Of a stretch of 64,000 nt of DNA, positions 52,493 to 61,656 are shown piece after piece (position 1 is the first letter of the stretch; the number at the start of each line of letters is the position of its first letter). Both the position numbers and the translations under genes were made by a program. Origin of the DNA: Rhodospirillales bacterium (GTDB lineage Bacteria > Pseudomonadota > Alphaproteobacteria > Dongiales > Dongiaceae); NCBI GenBank assembly GCA_009885795.1, contig VFKA01000063.1:29943-93942 (forward strand), written 5' to 3'. The notes beneath the pieces were generated by a model, which saw nothing but the letters and a program-made list of their open reading frames with translations, ran no database searches and was not told the origin of the DNA.

Positions 52493-54531
52493 GGCGATAG
52501 GACCTCTCGGTTGGGGGTAGGCGGGCGTTGGCCCAGTTCGTTCAGCGGAATATGGCAGCGAATCTTCAGACCGGATTCGGCGGTTCGCCAGGGCGGCGTC
52601 TCGTTCTCGCATTGCGGCCCCGCCTGCACCGGGCAGCGGCCGGCGAAGACGCAGCCCTTGCCGGGAGCGCCCGAGGGCGCTGGGCCGAGAGCCGCGCGGC
52701 CGGCCTCCTTGCGCGCACCCGGCACCGCCATCAGCAGCTCGTGGGTATAGGGATGGAAGGGCGGGGCGAAAATGTCGTCAACCCGGCCCACCTCCATGAG
52801 CCGCCCGCGATAGAGTACGCCCACTCGATCGGCCAAGTGCCGGACCACCGCCAGGTCGTGCGAGATGAACAGCAAGGTGAGACGCAGCTCGCGCCGCAGC
52901 CGGCGCAACAGCTCGATGATGCTGGCCTGGACCGAGACGTCGAGCGCCGACAGGATTTCGTCGCACAGCAGCAGCGTCGGTTCGGCGATCAGCGCCCGGG
53001 CGATGGCGACCCGCTGGCGCTCGCCGCCGGAAAGCTGGTCCGGATAGCGGGCGGCGAAACCGGCGTCGAGGCGCACCTCGTCCAGCGCGCGCGCGACTCC
53101 CGCCGCGACCGATGCACCCGAAGCGGCCCCGAACAGCTCCAGCGGCCTGGCTATGATCTTGCCGGCCCGGGCGCGCGGATTCAATGAGGCGTCGGGGTTC
53201 TGGAAGATGTATTGAATGCGCCGGCGCTGCTCGGTCGTGCGTGCGCGAACGAGGCCGGGCAGCTTTTCGCCCTGGAAGAGGATGCTGCCGGTCGCCGGCG
53301 CGATCATGCCGCTGATCGCCCGGGCGATGGTCGACTTGCCGCTGCCGGATTCGCCGACCAGCGCGAAGGTCTCGCCGGCGGCGACGGCGAAATCGAGGCC
53401 GCTCACCACGGGCGGCGTCGAGGCCGCGAACCATCGGCCCCACCACGCCGCCGCGTCGTAGCGGAGATCGACGCCCTTCACCGCCAGGACCGGAGCCTCG
53501 CCAAGGGGGGTCACCGGCCGCGTCCCGTCGCGGGCGGTTTCGATCGCCGCGGCATCGAGACGCCGCCATCGTTGGCATGCCACCTCATGGCCCGGCCCCG
53601 CCGGTTCCAGTCGCTGCGCCGAGATCGCGCAAGACGGCTCGGCATCGTCGCAGCGCGGTTGAAAGGGACAGCCCGCGGGTAGATCGTCGCGGCGAAGCAG
53701 GCCGCGCAACGGGCGCCCGCGCGGACCCGTCTCCTCGATCCGCGGCAGCGAGGCGAGAAGGCCGCGTGCATAGGGGTGGCGCGGGGCGCCGAACAAGACC
53801 GACGTCGGCGCCACCTCGACCATGTGTCCGGCATACATGACGCCGATGCGGTCGGCGATCTCGGCCAGCACGCCCAGATCGTGGGTGACATAAAGCATCG
53901 ACATGCCGAGCCGCCGGCGCAAGCTCCGCAGCAATTCGAGAATCTGCTCCTGGGTGGTCACGTCGAGGCCGGTGGTCGGCTCGTCGAGGACGACCAGCGC
54001 CGGATCGCAGGCCAGCGCCATGGCGATGGCAACGCGCTGCTGCTGGCCGCCGGAAAGCTGATGGGGATAGCGCCGGCCGATACGCTCGGGCGCCGGCAGG
54101 CCGACAAGATGGAACAACTCGACCGTGCGCCCGGCCGCGGCGATGCCATGGTCCGGCGGGCCGTGAAGAGCCAGCACCTCGGCGATCTGCTCGCCGACCC
54201 GCATGCCGGGGCTCAGCGCCGTCGTCGGGTTCTGCGGCACCAGGGCAACGCGGTTGCCGCGTAAGGAGTCCAGCTCCGGGCGCGACAGGCGCAACATGTC
54301 GCGCCCCTGGAACAACACCTTGCCGCCCTCGACGCGGGCGTTGGGCCGCCGGTAACCGAGAAGCTGGTAGGCCACGGTCGACTTGCCGCAGCCCGATTCG
54401 CCGACCAGGCCGAAGGTCTCGCCCTGGCCGATGGTGAAGCTGACACCGTGCAGCACGCGCAGCCAATCGTCCCGATGGCGGTACGCAAGATCGAGACCTT
54501 GGACCTCGACGAGCGGCGGTCCCTCGCTCAT
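52489..54531 (-). CDS. Fused two-domain ABC ATPase (peptide/opine type)
   Basis: 680 residues from MSEGPPLVEVQGLDLAYRHR; the frame is open upstream but antisense of nothing coding-like there belongs to it. Two nucleotide-binding domains are joined: domain 1 with [36 protein letters not shown] and LVVLDEPTTGLD; domain 2 with [36 protein letters not shown] and LLLCDEILSALDVS. Each ends in an oligopeptide-type cysteine region (CPFQPRCDDAEPSC; GCVFAGRCPVQAG). It is the DppD plus DppF equivalent in one chain, and powers uptake through the two permeases upstream. Confidence 0.94.
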   Translation of the reverse strand: MSEGPPLVEVQGLDLAYRHRDDWLRVLHGVSFTIGQGETFGLVGESGCGKSTVAYQLLGYRRPNARVEGGKVLFQGRDMLRLSRPELDSLRGNRVALVPQNPTTALSPGMRVGEQIAEVLALHGPPDHGIAAAGRTVELFHLVGLPAPERIGRRYPHQLSGGQQQRVAIAMALACDPALVVLDEPTTGLDVTTQEQILELLRSLRRRLGMSMLYVTHDLGVLAEIADRIGVMYAGHMVEVAPTSVLFGAPRHPYARGLLASLPRIEETGPRGRPLRGLLRRDDLPAGCPFQPRCDDAEPSCAISAQRLEPAGPGHEVACQRWRRLDAAAIETARDGTRPVTPLGEAPVLAVKGVDLRYDAAAWWGRWFAASTPPVVSGLDFAVAAGETFALVGESGSGKSTIARAISGMIAPATGSILFQGEKLPGLVRARTTEQRRRIQYIFQNPDASLNPRARAGKIIARPLELFGAASGASVAAGVARALDEVRLDAGFAARYPDQLSGGERQRVAIARALIAEPTLLLCDEILSALDVSVQASIIELLRRLRRELRLTLLFISHDLAVVRHLADRVGVLYRGRLMEVGRVDDIFAPPFHPYTHELLMAVPGARKEAGRAALGPAPSGAPGKGCVFAGRCPVQAGPQCENETPPWRTAESGLKIRCHIPLNELGQRPPTPNREVLSP

Positions 54532-55415
54532 TTGTCGGCGCGCCGGACGGTGCGGCCGAGGATGCGGGCAAGGCCCTCGGTGAACAGGTTGAGGCCGACC
54601 ACCAGGGACGCCAGCGTCAGGCCGGGGCCGAGCACGGTGATCGGCGAGACGATGATGAGCGCCCGGTTCTCGCTGATCATCAGGCCCCATTCCGGCGTCG
54701 GCGGACGCATGCCGAAGCCGAGGAAGCCGAGCGAGCCGATGAGAACCGGCGCATAACCGGCGCGCAACGCGAACTCGACGAGAAGCACGCCGCTGGCGTT
54801 GGGCAACAATTCGCGGCGCATCACCGACCAAGCGCTCTCGCCGCGCAGTCTGGCGACGGTGACGAAATCGCGGGTGACGATGTCGAGCGCGGCGGCCCGC
54901 GCGATGCGGGCGATGCGCGGGGCGTAAACCAGCGCGACCACCAGGATGACCAGCAGCGGATTCCCGGACAGCTCGGGCCCGGCGGCGGCGATCGCGATCA
55001 AGGCCAGCACCAGGAACGGAATGCTGATAAGCGCCTCGAGGACCCGCTGCAGCGCCTCGTCGATCCAGCCGCGCACATAACCGGATAACAGGCCGATGAC
55101 GGCGCCGACGACGAGGCCGAGGAAGGTGCCGCTAAGCGAGAGCAGCAATACGATATGCCCGCCATGGACGACGCGGCTGAAAATATCGCGGCCGAGCTGG
55201 TCGACGCCGAAGGGGTGGGACCAGCTCATGCCGGCAAGCGGCGCGCCGGTGCCCATCTGGCTCAAGCCGTAAGGCGCCCAAAAGGGACCGGTGGCGGCGA
55301 CGATCGCGTGCACCAGCAGCAAGGCGGCGCCGGCCCGGAAGCTCACCGGCGAGCGGCGCCAGGCTAAGAGGGCCCGGCGCCAGCGGGACGCGGGACCGGT
55401 GACGGCCAGGACCAT
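54528..55415 (-). CDS. ABC permease, DppC type
   Basis: 295 residues from the ATG at 55415; a GTG at 55427 would add four residues and overlap the dppB-type stop. Features are an N-terminal helix, the DppC-type periplasmic hairpin (MSWSHPFGVDQLGRDIFSRV), several membrane helices and the EAA loop ITRDFVTVARLRGESAWSVM-like segment contacting the ATPase. It ends ILGRTVRRADK and overlaps the ATPase start by 4 bases. Confidence 0.92.
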   Translation of the reverse strand: MVLAVTGPASRWRRALLAWRRSPVSFRAGAALLLVHAIVAATGPFWAPYGLSQMGTGAPLAGMSWSHPFGVDQLGRDIFSRVVHGGHIVLLLSLSGTFLGLVVGAVIGLLSGYVRGWIDEALQRVLEALISIPFLVLALIAIAAAGPELSGNPLLVILVVALVYAPRIARIARAAALDIVTRDFVTVARLRGESAWSVMRRELLPNASGVLLVEFALRAGYAPVLIGSLGFLGFGMRPPTPEWGLMISENRALIIVSPITVLGPGLTLASLVVGLNLFTEGLARILGRTVRRADK

Positions 55416-55419
55416 CGGC

Positions 55420-56370
55420 CTACCCACTCCTCAGCCGCGGGTTGAGCAGGATGGCGCCGATATCCGCCAGCAGATTGGCGCCGATATAGACGGAGGCGGC
55501 GATCATCACGGTGGCCTCGATGACCGGCAGGTCGCGCAGCTGCAGGGAATCGACGAGCAGGCTGCCGAAGCCCGGGTAGCTGAACACTTTCTCGACGATG
55601 ACGACGCCGCCGATGAGATAGGCGAGGTTGAGGGCGGTGACGTTGAGCGTCGGCACCAGCGCGTTCGGGAGCGCGTGGCGCAGCAGCACCAGTCGCGGCG
55701 ACAGGCCCTTCAACTCCGCCATGCGGACGTACTCGGAGTCCAGCACTTCGATCAGATTGTCGCGCAGCATGCGCACCGCATAGACCGCCATGACGATGGC
55801 GAGCGTCACCGCGGGCAGCGTCATCGCCCTGACGTACTGCCAAACGGTCGAGGTATCGTCGACCAACGAGATCGCCGGCAGCACCGGGATCATCACCACG
55901 AAGCCGATCATCAAGAGGGTGGCCAGCAGGAAGTCCGGCACCGACAAGAGGACCAGCGTCACGGTCGAAAGGGCGTGATCGATCGGGCGGTCGCGGTTGA
56001 CCGCCTGGATGAGCGCCGGCACCAGCGCGAGCGGGATGTAGATCAGGAAGGCGTACGCCGACAGCAGAATGGTGTTGAAGATGCGCGGGCCCAGGATCTG
56101 GCCGATCGGCCGCGAACTGGTCAGCGCCTTGCCGAAATCGCCCTGGAGAACACCGGCGAGCCAGCGGAGGTAACGCACGGCGGCGGGATCGTCGAGTTGG
56201 AGTTGGGCCCGAAGGGTCGCCAAGACTTCCGGCGTCGCGTCACGCCCGAGAATCCGCGAGGCGACATCGCCCGGCAGCACCTCGAGGATCAGGAAGATGA
56301 GCAGCGACACTAGGAGCAGCGTCACCAGCGACAGCAGCACCCGGCCCACCAGCAAGCGCAGGACGATCAC
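55420..56370 (-). CDS. ABC permease, DppB type
   Basis: 316 residues. The first helix (VLLSLVTLLLVSLLIFLILE) is followed by the DppB periplasmic region (ALTSSRPIGQILGPRIFNTI) and the EAA-loop sequence SEYVRMAELKGLSPRLVLLR with NALVPTLNVTALNLAYLIGG. It pairs with the DppC-type permease. It is preceded by a repeat that separates it from the binding-protein gene, so expression may drop there. Confidence 0.93.
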   Translation of the reverse strand: MIVLRLLVGRVLLSLVTLLLVSLLIFLILEVLPGDVASRILGRDATPEVLATLRAQLQLDDPAAVRYLRWLAGVLQGDFGKALTSSRPIGQILGPRIFNTILLSAYAFLIYIPLALVPALIQAVNRDRPIDHALSTVTLVLLSVPDFLLATLLMIGFVVMIPVLPAISLVDDTSTVWQYVRAMTLPAVTLAIVMAVYAVRMLRDNLIEVLDSEYVRMAELKGLSPRLVLLRHALPNALVPTLNVTALNLAYLIGGVVIVEKVFSYPGFGSLLVDSLQLRDLPVIEATVMIAASVYIGANLLADIGAILLNPRLRSG

Positions 56371-56409
56371 AAGGGCAAACTCCGGCGGGCGTCTGGAGGA
56401 CGGCCGGCC

Positions 56410-56498
56410 CCTCGCCCCCGGCTTTCGCCGGGGCAGGCCAGGCCCTCTCTCGCCGCCCCTTCGACAGGCTCAGGGTAAGGGCGGGGGAGAGAGGGCCG
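56410..56498 (+). repeat. Composite intergenic hairpin between binding-protein and permease genes
   Basis: CCCCCGGCTTTCGCCGGGG (family A-like) at about 56414-56432 is followed by a long stem: GCCCTCTCTC at 56442-56451 pairs with GAGAGAGGGC at 56487-56496 around a CCTTCGACAGGCTCAGGGT core shared with family C. In transporter operons such a hairpin often protects the upstream binding-protein mRNA. Confidence 0.65.
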
Positions 56499-56520
56499 GG
56501 ACGAGCGGGTTGTCAGTCCA

Positions 56521-58047
56521 TTACTCGCAAGCAAGGTTCTCGAAGTTCAGGTTGAAGTTCTGCGCCCGGGGTTCATAGCCGGAGCAGCCCTTGCGCAGCG
56601 CCAGGACCTGATGGACGAACATCGGGATGATGAGGCCGCCTTCCTCGGCGAGCAGCCTGCCGGTGTCCTGATAGAGCTTGATCCGCTCCTCGCTGTTCAC
56701 CGTGGTATTGGCCTTCAGCAGCATGGCGTCATAATCGGGCCGCTCCCAGTGGGTTTCCTTCCACTTCGCGGTCTGGGTGTAGGCGACGGCCAGGCCTTCT
56801 CCCGGCGGGCGCATCGACCAGGCGGAGGTGAGGATCGGCTGCTTCAGCCAGGTGTCGTCCCAATAGCTGTCGGCCGGGGTGACGATCACGTTGATCTCGA
56901 TGCCGGCCTCCTTGGCCATCTCGGCATAGACCTGGGCCATGCGCACCATGCCCGGCACGCCCTCGGCGGTATAGAGGTCGAACTTCAGGCCATCGGCATG
57001 GCCGGCCTTGGCAAGAAGCTCCTTGGCCTTGGCGATGTCGCGCTTCGGGGCCTCCTTGACGAAGGACGCCGGCGAGGGGACCGGCACCGGATTGTCGGCC
57101 GCGGTTTCGCCGTAGCCAAGCAGCACGGTATCGACCATGGCCTGGCGGTCCACCACCAACTTCAGCGCCTGGCGCACTTCGATCTTGTCGAAGGGGGGCG
57201 TATCGACCCACATCGAAATGGTCATCGAGTTGGAGGCACCGGTCTCCAGCAGCTCGACGTTGGCATCGCCCTTCAGCGATTCGATAACCGCCGGATCGAC
57301 GTTCAGCACCAGGTCGACTTCGCCGGCCTTGATGGCCGACACCGCCGCCACCGGCTCTTGGGCGACGGTGACGCGAATGCAATCGGCCTTGGGCAGGCCG
57401 GCCGCCCAGTAATTCGGGTTCTTGCGCAGGATGCGCACCGGGCCGTTGGGCTCGAACACTTCCTGCATGAAGGGGCCGGTGCCGTTGCCCTTGAGGCGTA
57501 GATCCTCGTGCGTGGCGCCCTCGGCGACGATGTTGGTGAATTTGTTGCTGATCAGCACCGGCAACTCGACCACCGGTTCCTTGGTGGCGAAGGTGACGGT
57601 GTGGGCATCGACGGCCTTGATGCCTTCGGGCGTGAGGAAGGCGAGTACGGCCGGCGCGCCGGAGGCGAGCGTCGTATCGAAGAATCGCGTGAACGTGTAG
57701 ACAACGTCGTTGGCGTCGAAGTCGCTGCCGTCGTGGAATTTCACGCCCTGGCGCAGCTTGAACGTCCAGGTGAGCCCGTCATCCGACACCGACCAGCTCT
57801 CGGCCAATTCCGGAATCGTGTTGAAATTGTCGTCCACGTCCAGCAGGCGATTGTAGACGGCGAAAATATGATAGGCGTCGTCGCCCGACTGCATGTCGGC
57901 CGGATCCATCGACTGCTTCTCGCCGCTCCACTCGTAGCCGAGTACCTTGACGCATTCGTCGCCGGCCGCGGCGAAGGCCGGCGGCGCGGCCAGCGATACC
58001 AGCAAGGCCGCGACGGCGCCCGCCGGTATCAGTAGCGATCTACTCAT
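56521..58047 (-). CDS. ABC substrate-binding protein, peptide/nickel/opine family
   Basis: 508 residues. A clear signal peptide (MSRSLLIPAGAVAALLVSLA then APPAFAAAG) precedes an SBP family 5 domain: NTIPELAESWSVSDDGLTWT, FKLRQGVKFHDGSDFDANDV and later YSNPEVDKL-like terms (here PDYDAMLLKANTTVNSEERI). It is periplasmic and delivers an oligomeric or conjugated solute to the DppBC-like permeases. GGAGG lies 7 bases upstream. It is the first gene of the import operon that ends in the racemase-like enzyme. Confidence 0.94.
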   Translation of the reverse strand: MSRSLLIPAGAVAALLVSLAAPPAFAAAGDECVKVLGYEWSGEKQSMDPADMQSGDDAYHIFAVYNRLLDVDDNFNTIPELAESWSVSDDGLTWTFKLRQGVKFHDGSDFDANDVVYTFTRFFDTTLASGAPAVLAFLTPEGIKAVDAHTVTFATKEPVVELPVLISNKFTNIVAEGATHEDLRLKGNGTGPFMQEVFEPNGPVRILRKNPNYWAAGLPKADCIRVTVAQEPVAAVSAIKAGEVDLVLNVDPAVIESLKGDANVELLETGASNSMTISMWVDTPPFDKIEVRQALKLVVDRQAMVDTVLLGYGETAADNPVPVPSPASFVKEAPKRDIAKAKELLAKAGHADGLKFDLYTAEGVPGMVRMAQVYAEMAKEAGIEINVIVTPADSYWDDTWLKQPILTSAWSMRPPGEGLAVAYTQTAKWKETHWERPDYDAMLLKANTTVNSEERIKLYQDTGRLLAEEGGLIIPMFVHQVLALRKGCSGYEPRAQNFNLNFENLACE

Positions 58048-58198
58048 GGATATCCTCCCTGTGCTGGGCGAGTGCGTCCGCCCGTGAACGAGCCGAAGGG
58101 TAGGAGTGTGCGGAGCGCACTGTCAAGAAGAGTACCGACTGATTGCCCGCCGCCTCGGCCGCCGCTATCAGTGGTTGCGAAAATCCGGAGAGGGTGGC

Positions 58199-59335
58199 AT
58201 GGCGGGCGCGCGGCTGAAGGGAATGACGTGGCGGCACCGGCGCGCCGTCGATCCGCTACTCGGCACGCTGCCGGCGTTTCGTGCCCAGCGCCCGGACATC
58301 GAGGTAACATGGGACGCGCGCCCGCTGCACGGTTTCGAGTTCCAGCCGGTGGCGGAGCTGGCCGAGCGTTACGATCTCATCATCCTCGATCATCCCTTCG
58401 CCGGCGACATCGCGGCCGGTAACTGCCTGCTGCCGCTCGACGAATTGGTGGACGCCGGGATGGCGAGCGCCTTCGTCGGCCCCTCGCTCGAGACCTACCG
58501 CTATGCCGGCCATGTATGGGCGCTGCCGGTCGATGCCGCCTGCCAGGTTGCCGTCTATCGGCCCGATCTCCTGGGCGACGCGCCGGCGCCGCGAAGCTGG
58601 GGCGAGATGTTCGCGATGGGCGAGCGGGCGCGTGGGCGTGGCCAGAATCTTGCGATCGCTCTCCAGGGCGTGCACGGCTTGATGACCTTCTTCACGCTCT
58701 GCGCCAATCTCGGGCGCCCCTGCGCCACCGATCCGGGCGAAAAGCTGGTCGATCGCGCGACGGCCGCGGCCGTACTCGATGCCATGCGCCGGCTGCTGGC
58801 GCTTTCGCCGCCCGAGGCGCTGGACTGGAATTCGATCGCGCTGCACGACGCGATGGCCGCGCGCGAAGACCTCGTCTATTGCCCGGCCGTCTATTGCTAT
58901 GCGACCTACGCCGAGGCCGACAACCCGCATCCGCTGCGTTTCGCCGATCTGCCTGGCCTGGAGGGCCCGTCTCCGGCCGGTTCCACCATCGGCGGCACCG
59001 GCATCGGCGTCTCGGCACGCGTCGCCGACCGTGGGGCGGCCTTCGCCTATGTCCGCTTTCTCATGGAGAGCGCGACGCAGCGGCAATTCGCCCTGCACCA
59101 CGGTCAGCCGGCGCGGCGCGATTGCTGGCGGGACGCGGAGATCGACGCCCGTTTCGGCGGCTGTTACACCGACACGACCCTGACCATCGAACGGGCGTGG
59201 ATCCGCCCGCGCTATCGGGGTTATCTCGCCTTCCAGGCCGAGGGCGGAAAGCTGATGGAGGCGCATTTGCGCGGCGCCATCGGCGAAGCCAGGCTGCTCG
59301 ACGAGTTATCGCGGCTGCACGCGCAAGCTCGATAG
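58199..59335 (+). CDS. Solute-binding protein-like fold without signal peptide
   Basis: 378 residues from ATG 58199, with GGAGAGGG 5 bases upstream; the product begins MAGARLKGMTWRHRRAVDPL. It has the cluster-B binding-protein fold of family 1 (sugar) SBPs: RYDLIILDHPFAGDIAAGNC, YAGHVWALPVDAACQVAVYR and a C-terminal FVRFLM-type hinge (AYVRFLMESATQRQFALHHG). No signal peptide or lipobox is present and the upstream in-frame extension is not one either. No sugar permease genes are nearby. It may be a cytoplasmic sensor or carrier for the catabolic enzymes. It is followed after 14 bases by the second racemase-like gene and is divergent from the import operon. Confidence 0.75.
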   Translation: MAGARLKGMTWRHRRAVDPLLGTLPAFRAQRPDIEVTWDARPLHGFEFQPVAELAERYDLIILDHPFAGDIAAGNCLLPLDELVDAGMASAFVGPSLETYRYAGHVWALPVDAACQVAVYRPDLLGDAPAPRSWGEMFAMGERARGRGQNLAIALQGVHGLMTFFTLCANLGRPCATDPGEKLVDRATAAAVLDAMRRLLALSPPEALDWNSIALHDAMAAREDLVYCPAVYCYATYAEADNPHPLRFADLPGLEGPSPAGSTIGGTGIGVSARVADRGAAFAYVRFLMESATQRQFALHHGQPARRDCWRDAEIDARFGGCYTDTTLTIERAWIRPRYRGYLAFQAEGGKLMEAHLRGAIGEARLLDELSRLHAQAR

Positions 59336-59349
59336 AAAGGAACCCGCCC

Positions 59350-60480
59350 ATGAAGATCACCGGCATCGAGGTCATCACCCTTCGGGTCCCCGGCTGGGAC
59401 GCCCGCAATTTCGACGGCTCCTACGACAACTGCGTCATCAAGGTCTCGACCGATTCCGGCATCGTCGGCATCGGCGAGGTCGACAGCGTGCCCTCGGTCA
59501 TCCGTGCCATCGTCGAGGCGCCGGACTCCCACACCCACGCCCGCGGCCTGAAATCGGTGCTGCTCGGCGCCGACCCGCAGAACGTGGAGGCGCTGTGGGA
59601 GCGCATGTACGACGCCACCAATTATTATGGCCGGCGAGGCGTGGTGATCCATGCCATCAGCGGCATCGACATCGCGCTCTGGGACATCCGCGGCCAGGCG
59701 GAAGGCAAGCCCGTGGCCGAGCTTCTGGGGAGCCCCAAGCGCAAGCGCCTCAAGGCCTACGGAACCGTCTATCCGCTGGGCGAAACGCCGGACGAGGTCA
59801 GGCGCAACATCGACCGCGGCCTGAAGCTAGGGCTTAAGGCGATCAAGATCGTGGTCGATCCCTTCTGGCGCGAGGATCTGAAACTCGCCGCCGCGCTGGT
59901 GCGCGCCGCGCGCGAGCATGTCGGCCCCGGTTTTATGTTGATGATCGACTGTGCCACCGGCTGGACCACGGCGGAGGAAGGCCTGAAGTTGATGCCGATC
60001 TTCCGCGACAATGGCCTCGCCTGGGTCGAGGCGCCGCTGCCGATGGACGATCTCGACGGTCATGCGCGCTTCCAAGGATTCGGCGTACCCATCGGCGCCG
60101 GCGACCTCGGCCTCACCACGCATTACGAGTACGACATCATGTTCGACCGCGCCAAGGCCGACATTGCCCAGCCGGACGTGACCATGGTCGGCGGACTGAC
60201 CGAGCTTCTGCGCGTGGCCGAGGTGGCAAGGAAACGCGGCAAGCGCGTGGTGACGCATGGCTACAAGAGCAACATCACCATCGCCTGCAACCTGGCTTTT
60301 TTGGGCCAACACTTCGACGACGAGGTGCTGGAATATTCGACCAGCCAATCGCCGCTGCGCTGGGAGCTGACGAACGAGAAGTTCCCGATCGATTCCGACG
60401 GCATGGTGACGGTCCCCACCAAGCCCGGCCTCGGCGTCACCCTCAACGAGGCGACGGTTGCCAAGTATCGGGTGCGCTGA
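59350..60480 (+). CDS. Mandelate racemase/enolase-superfamily dehydratase 2
   Basis: 376 residues from MKITGIEVITLRVPGWDARN with AGGA 9 bases upstream. Motifs in order: DSGIVGIGEVDSVPSVIRAI, GLKAIKIVVDPFW (base strand), MLMIDCATGWT (metal Asp), AWVEAPLPMDD (metal Glu), PIGAGDLGLTTHYE and VVTHGYKSNIT (His). At the third metal position an Asp (GAGD) replaces the Glu seen in its two neighbours (GE, AE). It likely dehydrates or isomerises an acid sugar; the exact substrate is unknown. It is co-transcribed with the signal-less binding protein. Confidence 0.88.
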   Translation: MKITGIEVITLRVPGWDARNFDGSYDNCVIKVSTDSGIVGIGEVDSVPSVIRAIVEAPDSHTHARGLKSVLLGADPQNVEALWERMYDATNYYGRRGVVIHAISGIDIALWDIRGQAEGKPVAELLGSPKRKRLKAYGTVYPLGETPDEVRRNIDRGLKLGLKAIKIVVDPFWREDLKLAAALVRAAREHVGPGFMLMIDCATGWTTAEEGLKLMPIFRDNGLAWVEAPLPMDDLDGHARFQGFGVPIGAGDLGLTTHYEYDIMFDRAKADIAQPDVTMVGGLTELLRVAEVARKRGKRVVTHGYKSNITIACNLAFLGQHFDDEVLEYSTSQSPLRWELTNEKFPIDSDGMVTVPTKPGLGVTLNEATVAKYRVR

Positions 60481-60486
60481 ATCCTA

Positions 60487-61656
60487 TCAACGGTCGATGC
60501 GGTAGCGCTCGACGACGGCTTCATTGAGCTCGATGCCGAGGCCCGGTGCCGTCGGCAGATCCATGAACCCGTCTTCCAGCGTCGGTTCGGGCGATACCAG
60601 GTCGCGGCGCAACGGGCTGTCGTAGACGTGGGGCGAGATGAATTCGAACAGCGGCGCCGCCGGGCAGGCGGCCTGGAAGTGCCGGCCGCAATGGGCGAGA
60701 ATGCCGGTCTTCCACCCGTGCGGGATGACCTGCACGCCATAAAGCTCGCACATGTCGGCGATGCGCCTGATCTCGGTGAGGCCGCCGCAGCGGCTGATGT
60801 CGGGCTGCACCACCGCCACCTTGCCGATCTCGATCCATTCGCGGATTTCCCAGCGCGTGGCCGCGTGTTCGGCGCCGCAGACGCGGATCGGGCTGACGGC
60901 GGACAGGCGCGCGTGGCCCAGGAGATCGTCGTGCTGCAACGTCGCCTCGGCGAAATAGATGTTGCAGTCGGCGACGCGGTCGAGCACCCACTTGGCGTCG
61001 TACCAGTCCCGCCAGCGATAGCCGAAATCGAGCGCCATGAGGATGTCGTCGCCGAGCATCCGCCTTCCCTCCTTGATGAGGGCGACGAGCTCGGCATCGC
61101 TCACCAGGTCGTAGAACAGCACCTCCATCTTGACGGCGCGAAATCCGAGCGCCAACGCCTTCTCGAACTGGCGGCCGATGATGTCCATGAGGTCGCGCGC
61201 GCTCTGCCCCTCGCGCGCCAGGCCGGGATAGATGGTGCAGTACGGCCGAAGCTTCGTCCGCCTTGCCCCACCCATGAGCTTGTAGGCGGGAATGCCGAGC
61301 TGCTTGCCGGCCAAATCGTGCAGGGCGATGTCGATGCCGGAAAGGGCGTGGATGCCAAGCCCGCGCCGGCCGGGGAACTGCGTCGCCTCGTAGAGCTTCT
61401 CCCACAGCGCCGCGATCTCGACCGGATCGGCGCCGATCAGGAGCCGCGCCATGTTCTGGCTCCACAGATGCGCGGTCGGCATCTCGATGAACGACTTGAC
61501 CACCATGGGCGGCGCGTCGCACTCGCCGATGCCCGCGCGCCCCGCCTCGTCGCCGATGCGCACGACGACGGTATCGACGGTGCCGTCGAGATCGTCGGCC
61601 TTGTCGTTCGGCACCGCGATCGGAATCACCTCGACCTTGGCGATAGGGGAAATCAT
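60487..61656 (-). CDS. Mandelate racemase/enolase-superfamily dehydratase 3
   Basis: 389 residues from MISPIAKVEVIPIAVPNDKA. The base strand is FRAVKMEVLFYD; metal ligands lie in ILMALDFGYRWRD, IYFAEATLQHDD and VCGAEHAATRWE; the dyad is in VVQPDISRCGG and VIPHGWKTGILA. It is related to enzyme 1 in motif details (KxE, RDLV...PxLGIEL ending) but differs enough to be an old paralogue. Its ATG overlaps the VOC gene stop by 4 bases. It converges with enzyme 2, six bases apart. Confidence 0.9.
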   Translation of the reverse strand: MISPIAKVEVIPIAVPNDKADDLDGTVDTVVVRIGDEAGRAGIGECDAPPMVVKSFIEMPTAHLWSQNMARLLIGADPVEIAALWEKLYEATQFPGRRGLGIHALSGIDIALHDLAGKQLGIPAYKLMGGARRTKLRPYCTIYPGLAREGQSARDLMDIIGRQFEKALALGFRAVKMEVLFYDLVSDAELVALIKEGRRMLGDDILMALDFGYRWRDWYDAKWVLDRVADCNIYFAEATLQHDDLLGHARLSAVSPIRVCGAEHAATRWEIREWIEIGKVAVVQPDISRCGGLTEIRRIADMCELYGVQVIPHGWKTGILAHCGRHFQAACPAAPLFEFISPHVYDSPLRRDLVSPEPTLEDGFMDLPTAPGLGIELNEAVVERYRIDR

